A DNA stretch of 64,000 bases, from NCBI RefSeq assembly GCF_015355765.1, contig NZ_JACWNA010000013.1:1-64000 (forward strand), in the 5' to 3' direction. Below, one piece after another: positions 18,233 to 27,673 of this stretch; position 1 is the stretch's first letter, and the number at the start of each line of letters is the position of its first letter. A model generated the notes under the pieces. The model saw only the letters and a list, made by a program, of their open reading frames with translations. It was not told where the DNA came from and did no database searches. The DNA comes from Actinomyces haliotis (GTDB taxonomy: Bacteria; Actinomycetota; Actinomycetes; Actinomycetales; Actinomycetaceae). Position numbers and translations under genes: made by a program.

Positions 18233-20392
18233 TCAGCGGCGCTGGCGCCGTTCGCGCGCCCGGACGCCGATCTGGATCGGCGAGCCGACGAAGCCGAACT
18301 CCTCGCGCAGGCGGCGCTCGATGAAGCGGCGATAGCCGGGGTCGAGGAAGCCGGTGGTGAAGATGACGATGCGCGGCGGTGCCGTCTGGACCTGTGTGGC
18401 GAAGAGGATGCGCGGCTGCTTGCCGCCGCGCAGCGGGTGCGGGGTCGCCGCCTGGAGCTCTCCGAGGAAGCCGTTGAGGCGGCCCGTCGGGATGCGGGTG
18501 GTCCATCCCTCCATCGCGGCGTCGAGGGCGCGCACGAGGCGGTTCGTGTGCCAGCCGGTGCGGGCAGCGAGGTTGATGTGCGGGGCCCAGGCGACGTGCG
18601 CGAGGTCGTGCTCGACCTCCCAGGCCAGCTGCGCCTGGCGGTCCTCGTCGACGAGGTCCCACTTGTTGTTGACGAGGACGAGGCCGCGTCCGGCGTCGAC
18701 GACCTGCTGGATGATGCGGACGTCCTGCTCGCTGATGGGCTCGGAGGCGTCCAGGAGGACGACGGCGACCTCGGCCTTCTCGATGGCCCCCTGCGTGCGG
18801 AGCACTGCGTAGTAGTCGGCGCCGCGGGACTGCTTGGCGCGGCGGCGGATGCCGGCGGTGTCGATGAAGAGCCACTGGCGGCCGTCGAGCTCGATGATCT
18901 CGTCGACGGGGTCGCGGGTGGTGCCGGCGAGCTCGTTGACGACGACGCGCTCGGAGCCGGCGATCGCGTTGAGGAGGCTCGACTTGCCGACGTTGGGACG
19001 GCCGACGAGAGCGACACGGGCGAGGTCGCCGTCGGGGGCGGGGCCGGCGACGGCGGAGACCTCGGGAAGGATCTCCATGGCGGCGTCGAGGACGTCGCCG
19101 GAGCCGCGGCCGTGCAGCGCGGAGACGGGGTAGGGCTCGCCGAGGCCGAGGTTCCACAGGGCCGCGGCGTCGCCCTCCTGGGCCGGGGAGTCGACCTTGT
19201 TGGCGGCCAGGACGACGGGCTTGCCGGAACGGCGAAGCATCTTGACGACCTGGGCGTCGGTATCCGTGATGCCGACCTGCGCGTCGACGACGAGGAGCAC
19301 GGCGTCGGCCATCTCGACGGCGACCTCCGCCTGCGTGGCGACGGCCTCGTCGAGGCCCTGGACGTCGAGCTCCCAGCCGCCCGTGTCGACGATGGTGAAG
19401 CGCCGTCCGGCCCACTCGGCCGGGTAGGAGACGCGGTCGCGGGTGACGCCCGGGGTGTCCTGGACGACGGCGACGCGCTTGCCGAGCACGCGGTTGACGA
19501 GGGTGGACTTGCCGACGTTGGGGCGGCCGACGACGGCGAGGACGGGCAGGCCCATCTCGATGTCCTCGCCGGCGGCGGGGGCCCCCTCTCCGGAGAGGAG
19601 CGCGAGGTCCTCCTCGTCGAGCTCGTAGTCGGACAGGCCCTGGCGGAGCGCCTCGGCGCGGAGCCGGTCCTGCTCGTCACGGGCCGCGGCGGCGTCCACG
19701 GCCTCCTCGACGAGGTCGAGGACGTGCTCGACGACCTCGTCGAGGGTCATGTCGCTCGTGTCGACGAGGGTCACGCCGTCGGGGGCGGTGAGGAACTGGG
19801 AGACGGTGGCGTCGTCCTTGTCGCGGCGCACCACCTGGTCGCGCAGGGCGGCGGCGTCGACGGCCTTGCCGGCGGCCTCGAGCTCGGCGGCACGGCGCGT
19901 GAGGCGGGCCTCCTCGCTGGCGGTGACGAGGAGGCGGACGTCGGCGTCGGGCGAGATGACGGTGGTGATGTCGCGGCCCTCGGCGACGATGCCGGCGCCG
20001 TCGGAGAAGGAGGAGGCGTCACCGACGGACTCGGCGTGGATGATCTCCTGCTGGAGGCGCTTGAGCTCGGCGCGGACCTCGAGGTTCGTGGCGACCTTGG
20101 AGACGACGGTGGCGACGTGGGGCTCGCGGATGGCGGTGGCGATGTCCTCGCCGTCGCAGGTGACGCCGGGGGCCTCGGGGTCCAGCCCCATGTCGAGCGG
20201 CATGGTCTCGACGGCGCGGGCGACGGCGGTGGCGTCGTCGAGGTCGACGCCGGAGCGCTCGCACCACCAGGCGGCGGCGCGGTACATGGCGCCCGTGTCG
20301 AGGTAGGCGAGGCCGAGCTCGGAGGCGACGCGCTTGGAGACGGTCGACTTGCCGGAGCCGGACGGTCCGTCGATAGCGACGACGATTCCCAT
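18233..20392 (-). CDS. cmk-der: Cytidylate kinase - Der GTPase fusion
   Basis: Residues 1 to about 235 are a CMP/dCMP kinase (P-loop GPSGSGKS at 9-16, [14 protein letters not shown] near 139). After an acidic linker (about 236-282) comes a complete Der/EngA ribosome-assembly GTPase with two G domains, each opened by GRPNVGKS (289-296 and 464-471), and a KH-like C-terminus. NKVD and NKWD motifs mark the two guanine sites. Both genes are adjacent in many actinobacteria, and a fused form is known in Bifidobacterium and Actinomyces relatives. AGGAGG lies 5 nt before the ATG. The 719 aa equal the sum of the two families. Confidence 0.95.
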   Translation of the reverse strand: MGIVVAIDGPSGSGKSTVSKRVASELGLAYLDTGAMYRAAAWWCERSGVDLDDATAVARAVETMPLDMGLDPEAPGVTCDGEDIATAIREPHVATVVSKVATNLEVRAELKRLQQEIIHAESVGDASSFSDGAGIVAEGRDITTVISPDADVRLLVTASEEARLTRRAAELEAAGKAVDAAALRDQVVRRDKDDATVSQFLTAPDGVTLVDTSDMTLDEVVEHVLDLVEEAVDAAAARDEQDRLRAEALRQGLSDYELDEEDLALLSGEGAPAAGEDIEMGLPVLAVVGRPNVGKSTLVNRVLGKRVAVVQDTPGVTRDRVSYPAEWAGRRFTIVDTGGWELDVQGLDEAVATQAEVAVEMADAVLLVVDAQVGITDTDAQVVKMLRRSGKPVVLAANKVDSPAQEGDAAALWNLGLGEPYPVSALHGRGSGDVLDAAMEILPEVSAVAGPAPDGDLARVALVGRPNVGKSSLLNAIAGSERVVVNELAGTTRDPVDEIIELDGRQWLFIDTAGIRRRAKQSRGADYYAVLRTQGAIEKAEVAVVLLDASEPISEQDVRIIQQVVDAGRGLVLVNNKWDLVDEDRQAQLAWEVEHDLAHVAWAPHINLAARTGWHTNRLVRALDAAMEGWTTRIPTGRLNGFLGELQAATPHPLRGGKQPRILFATQVQTAPPRIVIFTTGFLDPGYRRFIERRLREEFGFVGSPIQIGVRARERRQRR

Positions 20393-20524
20393 GGGTGCCT
20401 CCTGGTGCGTGTCCTGACGCCGGTCAGGTGCGGGCCCGGGTTCCCGGGCGGATGTCCGCGGCCAAGCCTGCCATGCGGGCGCCCTCGCACGGCCCTGCGC
20501 CTCTCATGAGATCGCGCACCCGTC

Positions 20525-21706
20525 TCAGGACAGGACGACGCGCCAGCCCCGGGCGTCCAGGGCCTGCTCGAGGCGCTGGGCGCTCGAGGGGAGCACGGAG
20601 AGCATGGCGAGCCCGGCGCTCTGACCGGGCGAGTGCTCCATCGCGAAGTCCTCGATGTTGACGTCTGCCTCGCCGACCTCGGTGAAGAGCCGACCCAGCA
20701 TGCCGGGCTCGTCGGGGACGAGCACCTGAACCTCGGCGTAGCGGCGCGGCGCCCCGCCGTGCTTGCCGGGGATGCGGGCGTGGCCGGCGTTGCCGCGGCT
20801 CATGACGTCGGTGATGGCGCCGACGGCGCCCGGGGCGATCTCCCCCGCCCGGCCGGGTGCCCTGTACGCCTCGCTGTCCGGGGCGACGGCAGCCGGGGCG
20901 ATGCCCTCGATGAGGGCATCGAGGTCCTCGCGCACGCGCCGGAGCTGCTCGACGACGGGGCCGGCGTTCCCCACCAGGATGGCCGACCACAGGCGCGGGT
21001 CGGAGGCCGCGATGCGCGTCGTGTCCCGCAGCCCCTGACCGGCCAGCGCGAGCGAGGCCTCGGGCAGGTCCTCGAGGCGGGCGGCGAGGAGCGAGGCGAC
21101 GAGCTGGGGCACGTGGCTCACGGCTGCGACGGAGGCGTCCTGCTCGGCGGCCGTCATGCGGACCGGCGTCGCGCCGACGTCGACGGCGAGGTTGCGCACG
21201 ACGAGCTCGGCCTCCGGGGTGGCGCCGTCGGCGACGACGACCCACGGGCGCCCGACGAAGAGGTCGGAGTCAGCGGCTCCGGCGCCGGAGCGCTCCCGCC
21301 CGGCCATGGGGTGGCTGCCGACGTAGCGGGATACGGCCTCGCCGCCCCGGCGGTGGACCTCGGCGGCGATCCGGTCCTTGACGCTCGCGACGTCGGTGAC
21401 GACGGCGCCCGGGTGAGCGGCCAGGGCCTCGAGGACGACGCCGGCGGTGACGTCGGGCGGAGTCGCCACGACGACGAGCGCGGGCTCGGCCGACTCCTCG
21501 GTGCGCAAGGATCCAGCGCCCATGTCGCGGGCGAGGGCGAGCGACGTGGGTGAGGTGTCGGCGAGCTGGACCTCGACGCCCGCGGCCGTGAGGGCCAGGG
21601 CGAGCGAGGTGCCGAGGAGCCCGGCGCCGATGACGAGGACAGGGCCGGCGGTGGCGACGGCAGCGGTCGTCGGGTCGGTACCCAGAGGGGAGGGCGCGGT
21701 GCTCAC
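20525..21706 (-). CDS. tyrA: Prephenate dehydrogenase with ACT domain
   Basis: Converts prephenate to 4-hydroxyphenylpyruvate in tyrosine synthesis. The Rossmann loop is IGAGLLGTSLAL at residues 26-37, and the catalytic region contains SHPMAGRERSG with its conserved His. An ACT regulatory domain (AEVQVLVPDEPGMLGRLFTEV) follows from about 318, implying feedback control by an amino acid. The GTG at 21706 overlaps the rluB stop as GTGA; the longer open frame is out of phase with rluB and is discarded. 393 aa. Confidence 0.92.
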   Translation of the reverse strand: MSTAPSPLGTDPTTAAVATAGPVLVIGAGLLGTSLALALTAAGVEVQLADTSPTSLALARDMGAGSLRTEESAEPALVVVATPPDVTAGVVLEALAAHPGAVVTDVASVKDRIAAEVHRRGGEAVSRYVGSHPMAGRERSGAGAADSDLFVGRPWVVVADGATPEAELVVRNLAVDVGATPVRMTAAEQDASVAAVSHVPQLVASLLAARLEDLPEASLALAGQGLRDTTRIAASDPRLWSAILVGNAGPVVEQLRRVREDLDALIEGIAPAAVAPDSEAYRAPGRAGEIAPGAVGAITDVMSRGNAGHARIPGKHGGAPRRYAEVQVLVPDEPGMLGRLFTEVGEADVNIEDFAMEHSPGQSAGLAMLSVLPSSAQRLEQALDARGWRVVLS

Positions 21707-22686
21707 AGCCCGACCTCCTTCTGGAGAGCGGCGACCTCGTCGCCGGTGAGGGCGCGCATCTCGCCAGGCCGGAGGCCGCCGATGGACAGCGGACCCAGCT
21801 TGGTGCGCGCGAGGCGCTTGACCGGGTGGTCGACGGCGGCGAGCATGCGACGGACGATCCGGTTGCGGCCCGAGTGGAGGCTGATCTCCACGATGGAGCC
21901 TGCCGGGCCGGAGTCCTTGACGGTGACGCGGTCGGCGTGGATCTCGCCGTCCTCCAGCTCGATCCCGCGGCGGAGCTTGCGCGGCACCCAGTGCTCGACC
22001 TCGCCCTTCACGATCGCGACGTAGGCCTTGGAGATCTCGTAGCTGGGGTGCATGAGGCGGTGGGCGAGCTCGCCGTCGTTGGACAGGAGGAGGAGCCCCT
22101 CGGTCTCGGTGTCGAGGCGGCCGACGTGGACGAGACGGACGCCGGCGGCGCGCTCGGGCCCGCCGAGCTCCTCGACGTGCTCGTCCACCCACTGCCGGCC
22201 GAGCTCGGCGACGGTGGGCCGGCCCTCGGGGTCCTCCATGGTGGTGACGACGCCGGCCGGCTTGTTGAGCAGCACGGTGACGACGGCGGGGTTGGTGAGG
22301 ACGCGCGAGCCGTCGACGCGGATCTCCTGGGTGAGCGGGTCGACGCGCACGCCGGGCTCGGTGACGACGACGCCGTCGACGCTCACGCGCCCGGCGGAGA
22401 TGAGGCCCTCGCAGGCGCGGCGGGAGGCGACGCCGGCGTGGGCGAGGACCTTCTGGAGGCGCTCGCCGTCCTCGACGTGGGGGTCGTCCTCTCCCCCGCG
22501 GGCGGCCCGCCGGCGCGCGGCGTCGGCCACCGCCTCGTCCTCCTCGGAGACGGCCTCGGCGTCGAAGGCCGCGAGCTCGTCGGCGTCGGCGTCCTCGCCC
22601 AGCTCCTCGAGGTCGTCCTCGTCGTAGAACTCCTCCGTGCCCAGGTCGAGCTCATCGTCGTGACGCTCGTGGTTGCTCGTGCTCAT
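21703..22686 (-). CDS. 23S rRNA pseudouridine synthase, RluB type
   Basis: The enzyme isomerises uridine in large-subunit rRNA. An acidic, disordered N-terminus (1-65, rich in D/E) precedes an S4 domain (about 75-120) and the RsuA/RluB catalytic core, with the catalytic Asp at 192 in GRLDTETEGLLLL. RluB and RluE/RsuA branches cannot be fully separated here, but position next to scpB favours RluB. Overlaps scpB (ATGA) on one side and tyrA (GTGA) on the other. Confidence 0.9.
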   Translation of the reverse strand: MSTSNHERHDDELDLGTEEFYDEDDLEELGEDADADELAAFDAEAVSEEDEAVADAARRRAARGGEDDPHVEDGERLQKVLAHAGVASRRACEGLISAGRVSVDGVVVTEPGVRVDPLTQEIRVDGSRVLTNPAVVTVLLNKPAGVVTTMEDPEGRPTVAELGRQWVDEHVEELGGPERAAGVRLVHVGRLDTETEGLLLLSNDGELAHRLMHPSYEISKAYVAIVKGEVEHWVPRKLRRGIELEDGEIHADRVTVKDSGPAGSIVEISLHSGRNRIVRRMLAAVDHPVKRLARTKLGPLSIGGLRPGEMRALTGDEVAALQKEVGL

Positions 22687-23420
22687 CGCAGGCTCCTCTC
22701 GCTCATCTCGTCCTCGATGTCGCCGAGCGCGCTCGCGTCGGGCAGGTACGGGGCCAGGGGCGGGAGGTCGTCGAGGGACTCCAGCCCGAGGTACTCGAGG
22801 AACTCGGTCGTGGTGCGGTACAGGATGGCGCCGCTCGGCTCGGCTCCGGCCTCCTCGATGAGGCCCCGGGCGTGGAGCGTGCGCACGACGCCGTCGACGT
22901 TGACGCCGCGGATCGCGGCGACGCGCCCGCGCGTGACGGGCTGGCGGTAGGCGACGACAGCAAGGGTCTCGAGCGCGGCCTGGGAGAGGCGCGCGGTGGC
23001 GCCGCCGATGACGAAGCGCTCCACGAGGTCGTGGAACTCGGGGGCGGAGGCGAGGCGCCAGCCGCCCGCCACGTGGCGCAGGACGAAGCCGTGCTGGCGC
23101 CCGGTGCCGGTAGCGACGCCCGCGTGGGTGGCGGAGCCGTCGTACTCGGCGGCGAGGTCCTCGAGCACCGCGGTGGCGGTCTCGGCGCTCACGCCGAGTG
23201 CCTCGCCGAGGGCGGTGGCGGTGACGGGCTCGTCGGCGACGATGAGGACGGCCTCGGTCGCGCGGCGCAGCTCGGGCGCGGACAGCAGGGAGAGCTGGGT
23301 CGGGCGTCCCATCTCCCCCGGCGTCAGGGCGTCGGTGGGCTGCGGGTGCGCGTCGGACGGCTCGGGGTGATCGCCCGGTTCCGGTGTCGGCTGCCCCTGG
23401 GCGGGCTCGTTGCTGCTCAA
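22683..23420 (-). CDS. scpB: Segregation and condensation protein B
   Basis: ScpB dimers bind ScpA and the SMC ATPase to form bacterial condensin. Two winged-helix units are visible, the second containing LSQAALETLAVVAYRQPVTRGRV and EFLEYLGLESLDDLPPL. The TTG start at 23420 overlaps the scpA stop as TTGA and gives 245 aa with a Pro/Glu-rich leader of about 35 residues. smc itself is not in the window. Confidence 0.94.
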   Translation of the reverse strand: MSSNEPAQGQPTPEPGDHPEPSDAHPQPTDALTPGEMGRPTQLSLLSAPELRRATEAVLIVADEPVTATALGEALGVSAETATAVLEDLAAEYDGSATHAGVATGTGRQHGFVLRHVAGGWRLASAPEFHDLVERFVIGGATARLSQAALETLAVVAYRQPVTRGRVAAIRGVNVDGVVRTLHARGLIEEAGAEPSGAILYRTTTEFLEYLGLESLDDLPPLAPYLPDASALGDIEDEMSERSLR

Positions 23421-24415
23421 TCGAACTCCTCCTCCGCGTCGGCCCCCATGATGCCCGTGAGGTCGTCCTCAGTGCCGCACCAGGACACGGTGATCTCCCC
23501 CATCGCCTGCTCCTGTTCCAGGTCGACGGCGCCCTGCCTGTGCATGATGAGGAGGGCGAGGAAGCGTGCCACGACGACGGCGGTTCGGTCCGCGTCGGCC
23601 GTGAGCTCGGTGAAGGTCCGTGACCCGTGCCGGTGCAGGAGCAGGGCCAGGAGGCTCATCTGCTCGCCGACCGGCACACGCTCGTGCAGGTGGACGGTCT
23701 GGACCTCGGGCTCGCCGGGTCGCGTGAGCACGCCCGCCATGATCCGGGCGAGCTCCTCGGAACTGATGGTGGAGATGAGGCGCGGGAGGAGGGCTGCGAG
23801 CTCGGGGTCGAGGCCGACGACGCGGGGGTGGGAGCGCTGGGCGGTCTCGCCGCGCCGGCGCATCCAGTCGGCGGCCTCCTTGTAGGCCCGGTACTGGAGC
23901 AGACGAGCGAAGAGGAGGTCCCGAGCCTCGAGGAGCTCGGCGACGTCCTCGTCGTCCTCGTCGCCGTCATGCGGCAGGAGCCGGTGCGCCTTGAGCGCGA
24001 GGAGGGTCGCGGCGACGAGGAGGAACTCGCTGGCGTGCCCGAGGTCCCAGTCGGCGCGCATGTGCGCGATGAACTCGTCGGTGACCTCCGCGAGGGCGAG
24101 CTCGGTGACGTCGAGGCGCTTGCGAGCGATGAGGGCGAGAAGGAGGTCGAAGGGGCCCTCGAACTGCGGAAGGGCGACGTTGAAGCCCGGGACGCGAGCC
24201 GGTCCGGCGGGCTCGACCCCCTCTCCGGTCAGCGGCCCGGGTGCTCCCGACGGGGTGCCGGCATCAGTATCGGGGATCCTGACCTCGGACGCCGGCGCCG
24301 AGCCGGCAGTGCTGCGGGCGCCGTCGGGACCGTCGGTGACGTCAGCCGGGACACCGGCCGTCGCCGCCTCGGCCTCGGGCGCGCCGTCGGCGGACGCCGT
24401 CGTCTCAGGCGACAT
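23417..24415 (-). CDS. scpA: Segregation and condensation protein A
   Basis: Kleisin subunit of the SMC-ScpAB complex. The core starts near residue 75 with VALPQFEGPFDLLLALIARKR, and the C-terminal winged helix ends in DLEQEQAMGEITV. The first 74 residues are Ala/Gly/Thr/Pro-rich and look disordered, longer than in Bacillus ScpA. The ATG at 24415 lies 11 nt inside the parA 3' end; the larger open frame is a shadow of parA. 332 aa. Confidence 0.92.
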   Translation of the reverse strand: MSPETTASADGAPEAEAATAGVPADVTDGPDGARSTAGSAPASEVRIPDTDAGTPSGAPGPLTGEGVEPAGPARVPGFNVALPQFEGPFDLLLALIARKRLDVTELALAEVTDEFIAHMRADWDLGHASEFLLVAATLLALKAHRLLPHDGDEDDEDVAELLEARDLLFARLLQYRAYKEAADWMRRRGETAQRSHPRVVGLDPELAALLPRLISTISSEELARIMAGVLTRPGEPEVQTVHLHERVPVGEQMSLLALLLHRHGSRTFTELTADADRTAVVVARFLALLIMHRQGAVDLEQEQAMGEITVSWCGTEDDLTGIMGADAEEEFD

Positions 24416-25274
24416 CGCCGCGGTCGATGATCTCCCGGGCGAGGCGGCGGTAGGCCTCGGCTCCGGGGTGCGTGGGCGCGTAGCTCGTGATCGGTTCGCT
24501 GGCGACGGAGGCGTCCGGGAACTTGATGGTGCGCCGGATGCGCGTGTCGAAGAGCTTGTCGCCGAAGGCCTCGGCGAGCCGCTCGAGGACCTCACGTGAG
24601 TGGAGGGTCCGGGTGTCCACCATCGTGGCGAGGATGCCGTCGATCTGGAGGCGCGGGTTGAGGCGGTCGCGGACGCGGTCGACGGTCTCGACGAGGAGGG
24701 CGACGCCGCGCAGGGCGAAGAACTCGGTCTCGAGCGGGATGATGACGCCGTGCGCCGCGGTGAGGGCGTTGATGGCGAGGAGGCCGAGCGAGGGCTGGCA
24801 GTCGACGAGGATGACGTCGTACTCGTCCATGACGGGGCGCAGCACGCGCTGGAGCGCCTGCTCGCGGGCGACCTCGTTGACGAGCTGGACCTCGGCGGCC
24901 GAGAGGTCGATGTTCGCGGGGACGATGTCGAGGCCCTCGGTCGTCGTGTGGTGGATGACGGGGCGGATGTCCGGCTTGGCGGAGACGAGGAGGTCGTAGA
25001 TCGTCTCGTCGAGCTCCTGGGAGTTGATGCCCAGGCCGGCGGAGGCGGCGCCCTGAGGATCGAAGTCGATGATGAGGACGCGGCGGCCGTACTCGGCGAG
25101 CGAGGCGCCCAGGTTGATGGTGGTCGTTGTCTTGCCGACGCCGCCCTTCTGGTTGCACATCGCGATGACGCGGGCCGGGCCGTGGGACTCCAGGGGCGCG
25201 GGGACCGGGAAGACCTTCTCCGGCGGGGTGGTGTCGGGCAGGTCGATGAGGCCGGGCTGGTTGGAGTCACTCAC
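24405..25274 (-). CDS. parA: ParA/Soj-family ATPase
   Basis: Deviant Walker A ATPase: KGGVGKTT at residues 43-50, Walker A' DFDPQG, and DCQPSLGLLAINAL. It is the ParA copy that actinobacteria carry between xerD and scpA, so a link to segregation is likely, but there is no parB or parS beside it and it need not be the main partition ParA. The GTG at 25274 is chosen because a TAGGGT hexamer lies 7 nt upstream (leaderless type); the frame is open further, to 25373. 289 aa. Confidence 0.88.
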   Translation of the reverse strand: MSDSNQPGLIDLPDTTPPEKVFPVPAPLESHGPARVIAMCNQKGGVGKTTTTINLGASLAEYGRRVLIIDFDPQGAASAGLGINSQELDETIYDLLVSAKPDIRPVIHHTTTEGLDIVPANIDLSAAEVQLVNEVAREQALQRVLRPVMDEYDVILVDCQPSLGLLAINALTAAHGVIIPLETEFFALRGVALLVETVDRVRDRLNPRLQIDGILATMVDTRTLHSREVLERLAEAFGDKLFDTRIRRTIKFPDASVASEPITSYAPTHPGAEAYRRLAREIIDRGDVA

Positions 25275-25281
25275 GGCGGAA

Positions 25282-25287
25282 ACCCTA
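25282..25287 (-). promoter_or_regulatory. -10 box TAGGGT before parA
   Basis: Seven bases separate TAGGGT from GTG 25274. It could drive parA-scpA-scpB-rluB-tyrA as one transcript, since these genes overlap. AGGG within it might alternatively act as a weak ribosome site. Confidence 0.45.
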
Positions 25288-25394
25288 ACGCACCGGGCCC
25301 TTGCGGGTCCCGGGGGTCCAGCGGCGCTCGGTTCATGCGCGCGCTGGCCGTCGGGCCCGGCCCCCGGCGGCACCCGAAGCGTCGTCGGGCACGC

Positions 25395-26384
25395 TCAGCC
25401 GAGGGCGCGTGGGTGGCTCGTGGCGTAGACCTCGCGGAGCTGGTCGACGGTGACCTTCGTGTAGATCTGCGTCGTCGTCACCGAGGCGTGGCCGAGCATC
25501 TCCTGGACGACGCGCACGTCGGCACCCCCTGCGAGCAGGTGCGTGGCGAAGGAGTGACGCAGCGTGTGAGGCGAGATGTGGCGCTCGGCACTCGTCAGGT
25601 GGGCGCGCTCCGCGGCCTGCTGGAGGACGGCCCAGGCGCTCTGCCGGGACAGGGGCCGCCCCAGCGTGTTGAGGAAGACCTGTGGGACGCCCCTGCCCTT
25701 CTCGGCGAGCGCGGGCCGCCCCTGGACGAGGTACGCCTCGAGCGCGTCCCAGGCGTAGCCGCCCATGGGGACGATGCGCTCCTTGCGCCCCTTCCCGAAC
25801 AGGCGCAGGCAGCCCGAGTCGCGGTCGAGGTCGTCGACGACGAGGCCGACCGCCTCGGAGATGCGGGCTCCTGTGGCGTACAGGAGCTCGAGGAGGGCGC
25901 GGTCGCGCAGGCTGACGGGCGAGTCGTCCACGCTCGCGGCCTCGAGCAGGGCACGGACCTCGTCGACGGTGAGGGCCTTGGGCAGGCGGCGCCCGACCTG
26001 CGGGGGGCGGACGGCGGCTGAGGGGTCCTCACGGGTGGCGCCCTCGGCAAGGAGGAACTTGTGCCACCCGCGCACGGCGGTCACGGTGCGAGAGGCCGAG
26101 GAGGCGGCGAGCGGCCGCCCGCCGTCCTCCCCGGTGCGCAGCGCCTCGGCGAAGGCGGTGACGTCGGCCTCGGTGACGGCGTCGGGCTCCGTGACGGAGC
26201 GGCTCGTGAGGAAGTCGGCGTACCTCGTGAGGTCGCGCTCGTAGGCGGCCAGCGTGTTGGGGCTCAGGCCCCGCTCGACGCGGAGGTGGGCGAGGTAGCC
26301 GCAAAGGGCGCGAGCGAGCGCGTCGCCGCGGGGGTCACCGTCGGCGCGTGCGGAGGACTGCTCCGAGCCCACCGCGGCCCTCAC
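25395..26384 (-). CDS. xerD: Tyrosine recombinase XerD
   Basis: Site-specific recombinase resolving chromosome dimers. All catalytic residues are visible: R174 (ATGARISEA), K198 (FGKGRKER), H273 and R276 (PHTLRHSF), H299 (LGHAS) and Y308 (TQIYTKV). The SAM-like core-binding domain occupies residues 20-110. The GTG at 26384 overlaps the secG stop as GTGA; GTG 26372 is an alternative four codons in. The conserved place beside parA-scpAB indicates housekeeping XerD and not a phage integrase. Confidence 0.93.
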   Translation of the reverse strand: MRAAVGSEQSSARADGDPRGDALARALCGYLAHLRVERGLSPNTLAAYERDLTRYADFLTSRSVTEPDAVTEADVTAFAEALRTGEDGGRPLAASSASRTVTAVRGWHKFLLAEGATREDPSAAVRPPQVGRRLPKALTVDEVRALLEAASVDDSPVSLRDRALLELLYATGARISEAVGLVVDDLDRDSGCLRLFGKGRKERIVPMGGYAWDALEAYLVQGRPALAEKGRGVPQVFLNTLGRPLSRQSAWAVLQQAAERAHLTSAERHISPHTLRHSFATHLLAGGADVRVVQEMLGHASVTTTQIYTKVTVDQLREVYATSHPRALG

Positions 26385-26623
26385 GCGAACTTGGCGATGA
26401 GGCCGAGGCCGACGATGGTGACGGCCCAGGTGATGGCGAAGGCGACGGTGATGCGGTCGAGGTTGCGCTCGGCGACGCCGGAGGAGCCGGCCGAGGAGGA
26501 GACACCGCCCCCGAACATGTCGGACAGGCCGCCTCCCTTGCCCTTGTGCAGGAGGATCGACAGGATGAGGAAGATGCTCGTGAGGACGAGGAGCACCTTG
26601 AGGATGATCGTGAGGACGCCCAC
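26381..26623 (-). CDS. secG: Preprotein translocase subunit SecG
   Basis: Eighty-residue inner-membrane protein with two hydrophobic segments (about 3-25 and 58-78) and the conserved loop [14 protein letters not shown] with ERNLDRITV, typical of SecG in the SecYEG channel. The GTG at 26623 follows GAAGGGA by 6 nt. Downstream of tpiA as in many actinobacteria but separated by an 18-bp hairpin, and coupled to xerD by GTGA. Confidence 0.93.
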   Translation of the reverse strand: MGVLTIILKVLLVLTSIFLILSILLHKGKGGGLSDMFGGGVSSSAGSSGVAERNLDRITVAFAITWAVTIVGLGLIAKFA

Positions 26624-26707
26624 GCGTGGTCCCTTCGAGGTTCGGATCCGCCTTGGGAGCGCGTCCCGGAGCGGTGTGTCTGAGCGGGACTCTACCCGAC
26701 GGGTGCA

Positions 26708-26749
26708 CCGGGGCCCGGTCACCTCGCGTGTGAGGTGACCGGGCCCCGG
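26708..26749 (-). terminator. Terminator between tpiA and secG
   Basis: Perfect 18-bp stem (26708-26725 with 26732-26749) and a 6-nt loop, 57 bp past the tpiA stop, without a T-run. Confidence 0.8.
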
Positions 26750-26805
26750 TCGCGCTGGTCCGAGGTGCGGGCGTGGCGTGGGGCCGCGTGCCGCACCGGG
26801 CCGGA

Positions 26806-27597
26806 TCAGGCGTAGAAGTTGGCCATCTCCGAGAAGGAGTCGGCCTTGAGGGAGGCACCGCCGATGAGGGCGCCGTCGACGTCGGCCTGGGCCATGAGCT
26901 CCTTGATGTTGCCGGGCTTGGCGGAGCCGCCGTAGAGGACGCGGGTGGCGTCCGCGGTGGCGTCCGCGGTGGCGTCGCCGTAGTCGGCGCGGAGGGCCTC
27001 GCGGATCGCGCCGCAGACCTCCTGGGCGTCCTCGGCGGTGGCGGTCTCGCCGGTGCCGATGGCCCAGATGGGCTCGTAGGCGATGACGATCTTGGCGACG
27101 TCCTCGGCGCTCCAGCCCTTGAGGGCGGCCCGGATCTGGCCCAGCACGAAGTCGACGTGGGTGCCCGCCTTGCGGATGTCGAGAGCCTCGCCGCAGCAGA
27201 GGATCGGGGTCATGCCGGCGTCGAGGACCTTGCGGGCCTTCTCCCCGACGAGCTCGTCGGACTCGTTGTGGTACTCGCGGCGCTCGGAGTGGCCCACGAC
27301 GACGTAGGTGCAGCCGAGCTTGGTGAGCATCTCCGTGGAGATCTCGCCGGTGTAGGCGCCGTTGTCGTGCACGGAGACGTCCTGGGCGCCGTACTTGATG
27401 TCGAGGTCGTCGGCGTCGACGATCGTCTGGACGGTGCGGATGTCGGTGAAGGGCGGGATGACCAGGACCTCGCACTTGGCGTAGTCGTGGTTCGCGTCCT
27501 TAAGGGCCATCGCAAGGCCCTGGACGAGGTGGTTGGCCTCGAGGTGGTCGAGGTTCATCTTCCAGTTGCCCGCCATGAGCGGGATGCGGTTCGACAT
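26806..27597 (-). CDS. tpiA: Triosephosphate isomerase
   Basis: Interconverts dihydroxyacetone phosphate and glyceraldehyde 3-phosphate. Active-site residues are N11 and K13 (GNWKMN), H103 (VGHSERR) and E175 ([11 protein letters not shown]). A short in-frame repeat lengthens the surface segment just before LYGGS: residues 208-218 read [11 protein letters not shown], encoded by three near-identical 12-mers at 26945-26980. The phosphate loop itself ([10 protein letters not shown]) is intact. 263 aa; AAGGAG sits before the ATG. Confidence 0.96.
   Translation of the reverse strand: MSNRIPLMAGNWKMNLDHLEANHLVQGLAMALKDANHDYAKCEVLVIPPFTDIRTVQTIVDADDLDIKYGAQDVSVHDNGAYTGEISTEMLTKLGCTYVVVGHSERREYHNESDELVGEKARKVLDAGMTPILCCGEALDIRKAGTHVDFVLGQIRAALKGWSAEDVAKIVIAYEPIWAIGTGETATAEDAQEVCGAIREALRADYGDATADATADATRVLYGGSAKPGNIKELMAQADVDGALIGGASLKADSFSEMANFYA
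26945..26980. repeat. Three 12-bp tandem units inside tpiA
   Basis: GTGGCGTCCGCG occurs twice in tandem, followed by GTGGCGTCGCCG. Read on the minus strand the units encode repeats of Asp-Ala-Thr-Ala, so copy number can change without breaking the frame. Confidence 0.85.
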
Positions 27598-27628
27598 GGG
27601 AACTCCTTGTGGTCTGAGGTGGGTGGGA

Positions 27629-27668
27629 CTGCCGTCCGTCCGGCCGCCGTGGGACGGCCGGACGGCAG
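27629..27668 (-). terminator. Hairpin between pgk and tpiA
   Basis: The arms CTGCCGTCCG-TCCGGCCG (27629-27646) and CGGCCGGACGGCAG (27655-27668) pair with a 4-nt bulge. It begins just past the pgk stop and may attenuate or process the pgk-tpiA mRNA. Confidence 0.5.
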
Positions 27669-27673
27669 CGGTG

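Noticed and set aside
25395-26384. XerD as a phage or integrative-element integrase
   Set aside because: It sits at the conserved xerD-parA-scpAB position, with no att-like repeats or phage genes nearby.
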